In this document: positions 45,201 to 57,286 of the stretch, piece by piece
Numbering within the stretch: position 1 is the first letter of the stretch
How the letters are laid out: every line of letters begins with the position of its first letter
DNA from: Hydrangea macrophylla
Taxonomy: Eukaryota; Streptophyta; Magnoliopsida; Cornales; Hydrangeaceae
Length of the DNA: 64,000 bases
Assembly (NCBI GenBank): GCA_033977485.1
Contig: CM066992.1
Location: 105,821,450-105,885,449 of the forward strand
Direction of reading: 5' to 3'
Made by a program: the position numbers and the translations under genes
The notes under the pieces: model-generated
Told to the model about the DNA's origin: nothing
Seen by the model: only the letters and a program-made list of their open reading frames with translations
The model's database searches: none

Positions 45201-46012
45201 AAGCGGCTTTAGAGCACGTATATCCTTTAACTAACGGCTTACGCCGGTAATTTGTGTAAGTAGGAAATGATGTATTTGGAGAGAGTAAGTGATTTATGGG
45301 TTTGTGTTCAGTGGATTATGTCTATTCTTGAGACTGGTTCATGTTCAGTTTTGTTGAGTTGTTCTATCCTTCTTGTCATGGTCTTGTATCCGTGGTTTTG
45401 CGTTTGGGGTTCTCGATTTAGTGAATGGTTGGTTGGGTTAATGTTTACACTACACGACAATAGTTGCGAGTATTATTCTTAATTCATTATTGTTTCTTTG
45501 TGAGTGTTGTACTCGCTCAGCTTTCGCAAGCTGACGGTGTTTATACCCTGGACATCCTATGTCCAGGTTATCAGTATGGTGATGCAGGTGATGGACAGGT
45601 AGATGGAGACTACCATGATTATGATGATGCTTGCGATGAGGAAGACTTTGGCTTTGCTAGTTAGCATTTGGGAGCCAACGTTGTTGCGGCTCTTCTATAA
45701 TTCTGTTGTTATGTTTATGTTGTTCGAGATACTACGATGTAATATATTTTGGGCAGACGTTGCCTAGACCTCTATTTATATTTGTTTAAATTTGGGATGG
45801 ATTTTATGATTGTTTAATATGTATGTTTAATATTTATGTAAGATTTCTACTTCCGCTGTTGCTTTTAGCCATTGCATGAACCTTTATTAAGTATATATTT
45901 CTGTTAGAATGTTATCGTGGACAATCAGGTGATCTTTCAACCAGTCGCGTACCTAAGGGTCCAAAGTAGGAAATCTAATTTTTCCCGAACTTTGCTACGT
46001 CGGGGCGTGACA
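42281..46012 (+). repeat. LTR2 of the array
   Basis: 3732 bp, same length as LTR1. By eye two substitutions separate them (at 34403 versus 44184, T/C; at 35057 versus 44838, T/A). It serves both as 3' LTR of unit 1 and 5' LTR of unit 2. Confidence 0.95.
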
Positions 46013-46021
46013 GGGTTTTAG

Positions 46022-46033
46022 TGGTATCAGAGC
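46022..46033 (+). other. Primer binding site, copy 2
   Basis: TGGTATCAGAGC nine bases after LTR2, as in copy 1. Confidence 0.9.
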
Positions 46034-46135
46034 TTAGGTTTAGTTGAGCTCGCTGATTGTCCTATACACTTAAGCTATGAACCGTAAGTTACCTTGCGCT
46101 AGTACTGACTTTAAGATGATTTTCTTTGCAGGACG

Positions 46136-47137
46136 ATGGATCCTATCGTTGTCCCAGACGCTTTCGGAGGATTTCTTATTTATGCTGATCATGTGGAGGC
46201 GATCGACCCTATCGCTTACCAGGAGGGTATTCGAGAGAGAGCCCGTCGATATTTAGAGGAGGATATCTGGAGAGCCGTCTACGAGACAGACGATGACCGC
46301 CCTATCCGAGTGCGCATGAGCATTCTTCATAGATCACTGACGACGGAGCGCATCTACACAGAGATGGCCCGGATTGTTGCTCATGAGTCAGAGTACCGCC
46401 CGATCATGCTACAGGCTATTCGTCTCGGACCACCTATTCCACCTCCAGCAGTTATTCCGGAGCTGGTGATTCCTGAGCCCGTAGTCCCCGAGGACATTCG
46501 CCCAGCTGAGGCGGACCCTCCAGTGCCCGTTGAGCCTATTATGGTAGAGGATCCTGCTGAGCCAGTGCCTGAGGTGCCCGGATCACCTATAGCTATTGTT
46601 CCACTTGCTGAGCCAGTGCCTGAAATGCCCGGATCACCTATAGCTGCTGTTCCACTTGCAGCCGTTCCTATTGCTGACCTTGAGGGAGACGGTATTGACG
46701 ATGATGACTTCCTTGAGGACCCGGAGGAGGACATTGGTGATGCTGTCGACGATGAGGATGAGGTCGAGCCAGAGGAGGAGGAGCCTATCGAGGATGACGC
46801 CGACGCCGATGTTGACCCAGTTGCAGATGAGGGTGTTGAGGATGACCCCGAGGAGATCGAGCCAGTAGAGGATATGGAGTTAGATGCTGATCTCGGAGTC
46901 GATGCTGATGAGGAGGAGCTGGAGCTCGAGCCTGACATTATCCACATTCCTGATGATGCCCCGCCGCTAGTTGCTGAGGAGCCAGTCTTTGTGCAGGAGG
47001 GAGTTGCTCTTGGAGTCATTGATGAGTTTGACTTCTGGTTAGACTTGGTGCCTTCTGAGACATATATCGTACCAGCTAATGAGATTCCGCCCGAGGTGCC
47101 CGATGATGACGACTTCTGGGATCATCTTCATATCTAG
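46136..47137 (+). CDS. ORF1 acidic protein, copy 2
   Basis: 333 residues, differing from copy 1 by Pro110 to Leu. Full length with the same splice-site context (TTCTTTGCAG before GACGATG). The same two TAG codons follow it. Function unknown, as for copy 1. Confidence 0.8.
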   Translation: MDPIVVPDAFGGFLIYADHVEAIDPIAYQEGIRERARRYLEEDIWRAVYETDDDRPIRVRMSILHRSLTTERIYTEMARIVAHESEYRPIMLQAIRLGPPIPPPAVIPELVIPEPVVPEDIRPAEADPPVPVEPIMVEDPAEPVPEVPGSPIAIVPLAEPVPEMPGSPIAAVPLAAVPIADLEGDGIDDDDFLEDPEEDIGDAVDDEDEVEPEEEEPIEDDADADVDPVADEGVEDDPEEIEPVEDMELDADLGVDADEEELELEPDIIHIPDDAPPLVAEEPVFVQEGVALGVIDEFDFWLDLVPSETYIVPANEIPPEVPDDDDFWDHLHI

Positions 47138-47515
47138 ATCTTTTGCATGACTGTTTGGGCCTGCGTGCCTACCTCTTTTGTTGTTATATATGATGTATAG
47201 GTACCAGCCCTGATGGTAGTAGGAGTAGCCATCCTTTTGTCGCGCTTGCGCGTTGTATATAGTTTTAGCATTAGCGCTGCAGTCGCATCTGCATATTTTG
47301 GTTGTACTACTCTTTTGATCCATATATATGTGCGACTGTTATTATTGAGGTATTTGTTTTTGGTTTACATGTACACATATTGCATCATGTTTTATGATAC
47401 ATTCTATATCTATATGGTATCTTTAGTTGGAGTTTCATATTTTTTTTATAGTCATCTCAAAACCAAAAGAGAAATCATTAACCGCGAAGTATGGGTACTG
47501 ACGTACAGATCGCAG

Positions 47516-50500
47516 ATGGCAGGAAGGACAAGAAGAAATAGAAACGGGGTAGACCCTGAAGCTCCTCTGCTAAATGAGATTGACCCAACTGGATTGCTTG
47601 GTGCTCTTGTCCGACGAATAGAGAGAGCTTCCAACAATATCAACAACAATCATGCACCACCTCAGCGACAGATTGGAGACAAATTAGTGGAGCGTTTTCG
47701 TGCACTTCGCCCCGAAAAGTTCGATGGTGCCGCTGAACCATGGAAAGCAGAACAATGGCTGCGGGATATGGATTTAATTTTTGAGACAATGGGATGCACG
47801 GAACTAGAGAAACGCCGATTGGCCACCTTCCAACTGATCTATGCTGCGGCTGATTGGTGGGAAGCTGAAAGAGCTGCTATGGGGGAAGAAGCGGTGAGAC
47901 AGATGACATGGACAGCATTTCGAGAACTCTTTCTGGAGAATTACTTTCCACATGCAGAAAAGATAAAGAAACAGAAAGAATTCTTGGAGTTAACTCAGGG
48001 ATCTCAGACTGTGAGGGAATATACAGTGCAGTTTGAGAGGTTGTCCCGATTCGCACAACACATGGTGGATACCCCAGAGAAGAAAAACCAGCGGTATCAC
48101 CAAGGACTTAACTTACGACTGCAACAGTTGACCTTGAGTTATCGGAATCAGAGTTTTAAGGATCTCGTGGGTTCGGCTAAGGAGCTCGAGGATATGAATC
48201 AGAGGGAACAAAGAAGGTTTGGAAACCGATCTTCCCTGCCATTCAACAACCCATCTTCATCCCACAACAAGCAAGGACGGAGACCTCTTCCATACAATAG
48301 GCAAGGACACCGACCCCCAGTTCGCTTCCAGAATAACAAGCGTACTTGGAATGGAGAGAGGAAGCCTCAACAGCAGCAGCAGAAAGCCCCACCTACTGCA
48401 CCAACAGTGCACAAACCCCCAGTTGTCCTAGAGAAGGGTGAGGAAAAGTGTTTTAATTGTGGGATACCAGGGCATATGGCTAGAGATTGCAGAGCACCTC
48501 GAACCTTTGGCCGACAGAGCATAGTTTGTTATAACTGTGGCAAGCCAGGTCACCTCAGTAGGGAATGTAGAGAACCCCGCCGTGAGAATTCTGGACAACA
48601 GAGGCAAGCTAGGGTGAATGCTATCATCCCTGAGGAGGCTGGATTTGATGCCGAAGAGCAGCAAAATCTAGAAGGTACACTTACACTCTTTCGCAGTAGA
48701 GTTAAAGTGTTATTTAATACTGGTGCGTCGAATTCTTTTATTGCGTTTAAGTTGGTGCAAGAATTGGGTTTAGTGCCTCAAAACCTTGATGTAATACTGA
48801 ATGCAGTGTCTCCTTTGGGAGCTACGGTTAAGTTGGGTAGAGTATGTCAGGACTGCCCTATAACTATAGATGATAGAAATTTTCCCGCAGATCTGATAGT
48901 GTTATCTATGAAGGAATTTGATGTCATTTTGGGAATCGATTGGCTCACTAAGTTCTATGCTAACTTGGATTGTGTGAGTAAGTCTATTACTTTTTCAGTA
49001 CCTGGAAGTTTACCCCTTAAACTTCAGTGCACTTGTTCTAGTGATGGACTCTTTACTAGTCGTTTAGCCGCTATTGAGACTACGACGTCGGAGATTGTCA
49101 TTTCACAGATTCCAGTGGTGCAAGAATTTGAGGATGTATTCCAGGATATCACGGGTTTACCGCCAAAGAGAGAGATAGACTTTTGCATAGAATTGGTACC
49201 CGGTACAATTCCGATATCCAAGACTCCTTATCGAATGGCACCAACGGAGATGCTCGAGTTGAAGAAGCAGGTGCAGGAGTTAGAAGATTTGGGATTCATT
49301 CGGCCTAGTACTTCACCTTGGGGAGCACCCGTACTCTTTGTGAAGAAGAAAGATGAATCGCTCCGATTGTGTATTGACTATAGAGAGTTAAATAAAGTGA
49401 CGATCAAGAACAAATATCCACTCCCCAGGATAGATGATTTGTTTGATCAGTTGCAAGGAGCAACAATCTTTTCAAAGATAGACTTGAGATCAGGATATCA
49501 TCAGTTACTTGTGCGACCCGAAGATGTGCCAAAGACAGCTTTTCGCACGAGATATGGGCATTACGAGTTCCTAGTGATGTCATTTGGTCTAACCAATGCC
49601 CCAGCAGTGTTTATGGATTTGATGAATAGAGTCTTCCGACCATACTTGGATCAATTTGTTATTATTTTTATCGATGACATATTGATTTATTCCAAGAGTA
49701 TGGAAGAGCACGAAAAGCACCTACAAATCGCATTACAAACCTTAAGAGACAATCGTTTGTACGCAAAGTTTAGCAAGTGCGAATTTTGGCTTAAGGAAGT
49801 CAAGTTTTAGGACATGTTGTGTCCGAGAAGGGAATTTCTGTTGACCCATCCAAGACTGATGCAGTGTCAAGTTGGATTAGGCCGAGCAACGCCTCAGAAG
49901 TCAGAAGTTTTCTTGGGTTAGCAGGGTATTATCGGAGATTTGTGGAGGGATTCTCCAAGATTGCAGCCCCGCTGACTGGATTGACAAAGAAGGATGTAAA
50001 GTATGACTGGAAAGACAGGCATGAATGCGCATTTCAAGAGTTGAAGGAGAGATTGACCTCTGCGCCAGTGCTTGCTATTCCGAGAAGCGGCGAGAGATTT
50101 ACCATCTACAGTGATGCGTCATACCAAGGATTGGGCTGTGTATTGATGCAAGATGGGAAAGTGATAGCATATGGGTCTAGACAGTTAAAGCCCCATGAGA
50201 AGAACTATCCGACACACGATATTGAGTTAGCCGCTGTAGTTTTTGCTCTTAAGATCTGGAGACACTACCTAATCGGAGAGCAGTTCGATTTGTTTTCAGA
50301 CCATAAGAGTCTGAAGTATCTCTTCTCGCAGAAGGAGTTGAATATGAGACAACGCAGGTGGATGGAGCTGCTCAAGGATTATGATTTCACACTGCAGTAC
50401 CACCCCGACAAGGCTAATGTTGTTGCAGATGCCTTAAGTCGGAAATCCTATGATATGTTAGCCTCCCTCATGATTAGAGAATGGCGAGCGATGGAAACGT

Positions 50501-52023
50501 TAAGTGAGTTTGACGTGCAGCCAATAGAAGCAGCAGGAGAAGGACAATACCTTGGATGTCTAGTGGTACAGCCGACCATTATTAGCAGAATTTTGGAAGC
50601 ACAGAAGCAAGATGCCAGATTCCAAGAATGGTTTGCTAGGATGGCAACCAAAGATTCTGAAATTTGGACCATGAGTTCAGATGGTGGGTTTAGATGCAAG
50701 AATCGACTTTGTGTGCCCAATGTGGGCGATCTTAGGAAAGATATACTGGATGAAGCACACAAATCACGTTTGACAGTTCACCCCGGAGGAACAAAGATGT
50801 ACCGAGATTTGAAGAGAAATTTCTGGTGGGAAGGAATGAAACGTGAAGTGGCAGAGTACGTTTCCAAATGTCTTACTTGCCAGCAAGTCAAGGCCGAACA
50901 TCGGAAACCGTCAGGACTTTTGCAACCGTTGCCAATACCGCAGTGGAAATGGGAACACATTACCATGGACTTTGTGGTTGGATTGCCAAGGTCACAGCAA
51001 AACCACGACGCCATTTGGGTGATTGTAGATCGTTTGACCAAGTCAGCTCACTTCATTGCATATAATATGACGTATCCAGTGGAGAAGCTGAGTCAAATGT
51101 ATGTACAACAAGTGGTTCGACTTCATGGTGTACCCGTGTCAATCGTATCAGATCGCGATTCTCGGTTCACCGCAAAATTTTGGGAGAGTCTGCAGTCAGC
51201 ATTGGGAACATCGTTGAAGATGAGTTCAGCTTTTCATCCGCAAACCGATGGGCAAACGGAGAGAACGAATCAAGTCATGGAGGATATGCTTAGAGCATGT
51301 GTCATTGACTTTGAGAGCTCATGGGAAACTCATTTGCCTTTAGTTGAGTTTGCGTACAACAACAGCTATCACTCAAGCATAGGGATGGCACCATTTGAAG
51401 CTTTGTATGGAAGACCATGCCGATCACCCTTATGTTGGGCCGAGGTTGGAGACAGCCAACTTCTTGGACCAGACATGGTTCGAGAGACCAATGAGAAGGT
51501 TGCCGTTGTTAGAGGAAAGATGAAAGCAGCACAAGACCGATACAAGAGTTATGCAGATCAGCACCGTAAAGATAAGGAGTTCAGTGTCGGTGATCATGTC
51601 TTGCTTAAGGTATCTCCGATCCGAGGAGTAGTGAGATTTGGACAGAAGAGAGGAAAGTTGTCGCCTCGCTACATTGGACCGTTTGAGATATTAGAGCGTG
51701 TAGGTAAAGTGGCCTATAGACTTGCATTGCCACCCAGACTATCAGAAGTTCATAATGTCTTTCACATCAGCATGTTGAAGGAGTATCACCAGGGCCCGAC
51801 ACCGCATGTGATCGACTTCAATGATATAGAAGTGAATGACAACATATCCTATGAAGAGAGGCCTGTGAAGATTCTGGACCGAGGAACCAAGAAACTGAGG
51901 AACAGAGAGTTTCCATTGGTGAAAGTTCAGTGGAAGCATCATGATGAAAGAGAAGCTTCTTGGGAGATGGAATCTGAAATGCGAGAAAAGTATCCAGAAT
52001 TGTTCATACCCGAGGACTCGTGA
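47516..52023 (+). pseudogene. Gag-Pol, copy 2, frameshifted between RT and RNase H
   Basis: Same domains as copy 1. A run of five T (after GTCAAG in copy 1, 40021 region) is four T here (49806-49809), giving a stop at once; the rest reopens from 49819 to 52023. Gag, protease and most of RT would be made, with RNase H, integrase and chromodomain lost unless a frameshift rescues them. Other changes from copy 1 include Ile to Val in the PPVVLEK stretch before the zinc knuckles, Met to Val after the protease, and Gly to Asp in YHPDKANV. The protease is NTGA here too. Confidence 0.93.
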
Positions 52024-52060
52024 TCTCGGGGACGAGATCTCTTTATAGGTGGTGGAGAGA

Positions 52061-55000
52061 TGTAACACCCATATTTTAATACCAGTATTTCCCATGTATT
52101 ATTTATGTTTTCTGTCTAGATATAAATAAATATAGTTTGGTTGTATTTTATTTTGTAAGTTTTGACAAGTTACAAATTGACTAGTTGTCTAATTTTGCCT
52201 TTTCACAACTTTTGTTTATTACATTGGTTTAATACATTTAATTTTATATCTGTAATATTTGGTTGATACTCACAGTTAATTATTCGTTCAGTCCCGGTGA
52301 CATTTTCTGTCTGTGCGCGTAATAGTCTGTTTACGTGTATATCGAGGTCACACACCTACACTGGGATTAGTTCGCGTTATTCAAGTTTAATTTCACGTGG
52401 GACCCGCGACTTACGCGTGGTACATTTTAATTCGTCCACTTGGACCCACTCAATTAATGACATTTGGTCAAATCTTTAAGTGACATGTGTCCCACTTAAA
52501 CCCCCATTATATATGGGTATTATACTTCATTTGGGAGCTCATTTTCACACATTCCCTAATCTCTACACACACTAAACACACACTAAATCCCAGCCCCTTT
52601 GTTCTTGAGAAAAACCAAGAGAACTTTTCATTTTTCTCTTGCATGTCCCATTTCTAAGTGAATCAAGACCCCTACTAGCCTCTGGCACCCTTTTCTCCTA
52701 CCATTTCAAGTTCTTGGAGCATCTAAGGAGTTGCATGGATGAGTTCTTGGAGTTTTTTTTTGAAGCCTTGAAGTTCATATCTTGAAGAACATCACCATAT
52801 TCTTCATTTCTTCCAATTTCCTTCAATTGATCATCATCCAACCACTTCTCAAGTTTTGTGAGTATCACTCACTACTTATCCTATGTTTATATACATATTT
52901 ACATGAGAGTTTAAACTTTATCCTTGTCCTCTCTATATACTCCTATACTACAATCTATTCAAGAATCTAAGTTCTTCATCATCATCTTCATCCAAGTTGA
53001 AGGTCTAGCTTGGATTACCTTCATTCTTGTAAATCTTAGCTTGCATGTTGGAATTGTGGATGATCTAACATCATCCATGGCTTAGTATACATCCTTGACT
53101 ACTTAGTATAGCTTAAAATCATCTTGCATGTCATCATAAATCAATTAAATGCATTGCATGTGCTTGAAAATGATTGGAAATCAAGAAACCACACTTTTCA
53201 GATTTTGTTTTGCACAGGGGAGTCTGTTTCAGCAGATTTTCGGACATGATATTTTATGTTTGAGTTTGTGGAATTATTTTTAGATTAAACTTCATTGAAA
53301 TAGCTTTCTTTTGACTTAAGATAGACGTCCATACGATCTCGGAAGATTTAGTTATGAATTTTACAAGAACGGTCGACGAAACTGGACAGAGGCAGTTTTT
53401 GTCCCGGACAGAGACTGAATTCGGCCAATTTAAAGTCATTCTGAGTTTGTGAAATTATTTTTAGATGAAACTTCATTGAATTAGCTTTCTTTTGACATAA
53501 GATAGGCACTCATACGATTTTTCTAGATTTAATTAGAATTTCTGCAAGATCGGTCGACGAACTTGGGCAAAATCTGTCCTTAACTAAATAAAGCTTTTGT
53601 GTGTTGTTTCGCCATTTCTTTGCGATGCAACTACTTGTGTAACGATTATAATGCTATGTTTATATTGTTTCCATAAGTACGTCGACTAATTGAATAACTC
53701 TCGGCTCGAATTTCATGTGATCGTTTGCCAATTGTCGCTACGCTTGATCTAGTAAATGGTTTAGAATGTTTTAAAACATTTCTTAATAATTGCATATTGT
53801 TGAAATATTTTAGTGTATTATTTTGTAATGTAAGGTTTTTATATAAATAAATACTTAACAAGATCTTTGGACATAAATATTTTTATAAAAGATTTTGGAA
53901 CTAAATCATTTTTCGGTTAATTCTTTTACTATGTTTCTTGTCGGAAATCCGTAGTATTGATCCGAAAATTACGCCGTTTGTTTCTAAAATCTTAGAATAA
54001 TATTTAAAGAAGTTCCACTAAGTTTGGCGACATTTCGAATCAGTAAAAATACAGCGTACGGTTAGGTACCACACATGCATAGGAACCTAGCCCTTTTCAG
54101 TGACGGACTCCGATTTGAGTCTAGTCAATGGCGTTGGACTCATAATGATGTGTGGATCATCATCTTAAGGTTTAGGCGCACTTTTGTCATATTTGATTAT
54201 TTCTTATTTTTAGTGTTCATTTCTTAAGCATTATTGTGTTTATTCGCTGTAGGGATATTCTTGTCTCTACCAGGAATTTTTGTTTATTGCTAAGACGCTC
54301 TGGTGAGTACTCTAACTCACTTAAAAACACTCAACTATAATTTTATCAGATAGATATATGCTATCATAAGAAATTGGTAATAAATGTATGCTAATATGAT
54401 TAATTGTTCCTATGTGATTTATTTGAAAATTGTATGGTGAATTTTGGAATATAGATCTTGTGTACCTTGGATTTTGTGGGCATAATATTGAATTATTATT
54501 ATTCAGCATTATATGAGCATGTGCGATGCTAGGATTGCGACAACGACATTGGGGTAGATAATCTAATGGCAAATTAATAAATTGTGCGAGAACATTAAAT
54601 TGACGCTAACGTCCGATGAATAATGCTTGAGGGTGTGTTTTCGTTTCTTGTCATATCATGGTCAGTCTTGGTTCTGGTTGCTATTATTTTGTTGTTCCGT
54701 TGTTGTTGAGATTTCGGGCTCAGACCCAACTTTCCTTGGTAGCGTTCTTTCAGTCGCATAGTTGAGTTCATGGTTGAGTTGAGCATAGTTGGTGGAAGTG
54801 ATGTGTTGATGGTATTATGAATGGTTACAGAGTATCTTGATATGGTCGGCTTTAGAGCACGTATGCCCAATGTGGGTATGCCATTCAAGCGGCTTTAGAG
54901 CATGCATACTCATTGGATATCTTGATATGGTCGGCTTTAGAGCACGTATGCCCGATGAGGGTATGCCATTCAAGCGGCTTTAGAGCACGTATATCCTTTA

Positions 55001-55783
55001 ACTAACGGCTTACGCCGGTAATTTGTGTAAGTAGGAAATGATGTATTTGGAGAGAGTAAGTGATTTATGGGTTTGTGTTCAGTGGATTATGTCTATTCTT
55101 GAGACTGGTTCATGTTCAGTTTTGTTGAGTTGTTCTATCCTTCTTGTCATGGTCTTGTATCCGTGGTTTTGCGTTTGGGGTTCTCGATTTAGTGAATGGT
55201 TGGTTGGGTTAATGTTTACACTACACGACAATAGTTGCGAGTATTATTCTTAATTCATTATTGTTTCTTTGTGAGTGTTGTACTCGCTCAGCTTTCGCAA
55301 GCTGACGGTGTTTATACCCTGGACATCCTATGTCCAGGTTATCAGTATGGTGATGCAGGTGATGGACAGGTAGATGGAGACTACCATGATTATGATGATG
55401 CTTGCGATGAGGAAGACTTTGGCTTTGCTAGTTAGCATTTGGGAGCCAACGTTGTTGCGGCTCTTCTATAATTCTGTTGTTATGTTTATGTTGTTCGAGA
55501 TACTACGATGTAATATATTTTGGGCAGACGTTGCCTAGACCTCTATTTATATTTGTTTAAATTTGGGATGGATTTTATGATTGTTTAATATGTATGTTTA
55601 ATATTTATGTAAGATTTCTACTTCCGCTGTTGCTTTTAGCCATTGCATGAACCTTTATTAAGTATATATTTCTGTTAGAATGTTATCGTGGACAATCAGG
55701 TGATCTTTCAACCAGTCGCGTACCTAAGGGTCCAAAGTAGGAAATCTAATTTTTCCCGAACTTTGCTACGTCGGGGCGTGACA
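52061..55783 (+). repeat. LTR3 of the array
   Basis: 3723 bp; identical by eye to LTR2 except for a 9-bp deletion at about 53957 (GTAGTATTGATCC in place of the longer text). Shared with LTR4. Confidence 0.95.
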
Positions 55784-55792
55784 GGGTTTTAG

Positions 55793-55804
55793 TGGTATCA
55801 GAGC
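55793..55804 (+). other. Primer binding site, copy 3
   Basis: TGGTATCAGAGC nine bases after LTR3. Confidence 0.9.
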
Positions 55805-55906
55805 TTAGGTTTAGTTGAGCTCGCTGATTGTCCTATACACTTAAGCTATGAACCGTAAGTTACCTTGCGCTAGTACTGACTTTAAGATGATTTTCTTTGC
55901 AGGACG

Positions 55907-56908
55907 ATGGATCCTATCGTTGTCCCAGACGCTTTCGGAGGATTTCTTATTTATGCTGATCATGTGGAGGCGATCGACCCTATCGCTTACCAGGAGGGTA
56001 TTCGAGAGAGAGCCCGTCGATATTTAGAGGAGGATATCTGGAGAGCCGTCTACGAGACAGACGATGACCGCCCTATCCGAGTGCGCATGAGCATTCTTCA
56101 TAGATCACTGACGACGGAGCGCATCTACACAGAGATGGCCCGGATTGTTGCTCATGAGTCAGAGTACCGCCCGATCATGCTACAGGCTATTCGTCTCGGA
56201 CCACCTATTCCACCTCCAGCAGTTATTCCGGAGCTGGTGATTCCTGAGCCCGTAGTCCCCGAGGACATTCGCCCAGCTGAGGCGGACCCTCCAGTGCCCG
56301 TTGAGCCTATTATGGTAGAGGATCCTGCTGAGCCAGTGCCTGAGGTGCCCGGATCACCTATAGCTATTGTTCCACTTGCTGAGCCAGTGCCTGAAATGCC
56401 CGGATCACCTATAGCTGCTGTTCCACTTGCAGCCGTTCCTATTGCTGACCTTGAGGGAGACGGTATTGACGATGATGACTTCCTTGAGGACCCGGAGGAG
56501 GACATTGGTGATGCTGTCGACGATGAGGATGAGGTCGAGCCAGAGGAGGAGGAGCCTATCGAGGATGACGCCGACGCCGATGTTGACCCAGTTGCAGATG
56601 AGGGTGTTGAGGATGACCCCGAGGAGATCGAGCCAGTAGAGGATATGGAGTTAGATGCTGATCTCGGAGTCGATGCTGATGAGGAGGAGCTGGAGCTCGA
56701 GCCTGACATTATCCACATTCCTGATGATGCCCCGCCGCTAGTTGCTGAGGAGCCAGTCTTTGTGCAGGAGGGAGTTGCTCTTGGAGTCATTGACGAGTTT
56801 GACTTCTGGTTAGACTTGGTGCCTTCTGAGACATATATCGTACCAGCTAATGAGATTCCGCCCGAGGTGCCCGATGATGACGACTTCTGGGATCATCTTC
56901 ATATCTAG
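55907..56908 (+). CDS. ORF1 acidic protein, copy 3
   Basis: 333 residues, same protein as copy 2 (Leu110); one silent change near 56793 (GAT to GAC). Intact. Confidence 0.8.
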   Translation: MDPIVVPDAFGGFLIYADHVEAIDPIAYQEGIRERARRYLEEDIWRAVYETDDDRPIRVRMSILHRSLTTERIYTEMARIVAHESEYRPIMLQAIRLGPPIPPPAVIPELVIPEPVVPEDIRPAEADPPVPVEPIMVEDPAEPVPEVPGSPIAIVPLAEPVPEMPGSPIAAVPLAAVPIADLEGDGIDDDDFLEDPEEDIGDAVDDEDEVEPEEEEPIEDDADADVDPVADEGVEDDPEEIEPVEDMELDADLGVDADEEELELEPDIIHIPDDAPPLVAEEPVFVQEGVALGVIDEFDFWLDLVPSETYIVPANEIPPEVPDDDDFWDHLHI

Positions 56909-57286
56909 ATCTTTTGCATGACTGTTTGGGCCTGCGTGCCTACCTCTTTTGTTGTTATATATGATGTATAGGTACCAGCCCTGATGGTAGTAGGAGTAGC
57001 CATCCTTTTGTCGCGCTTGCGCGTTGTATATAGTTTTAGCATTAGCGCTGCAGTCGCATCTGCATATTTTGGTTGTACTACTCTTTTGATCCATATATAT
57101 GTGCGACTGTTATTATTGAGGTATTTGTTTTTGGTTTACATGTACACATATTGCATCATGTTTTATGATACATTCTATATCTATATGGTATCTTTAGTTG
57201 GAGTTTCATATTTTTTTTATAGTCATCTCAAAACCAAAAGAGAAATCATTAACCGCGAAGTATGGGTACTGACGTACAGATCGCAG

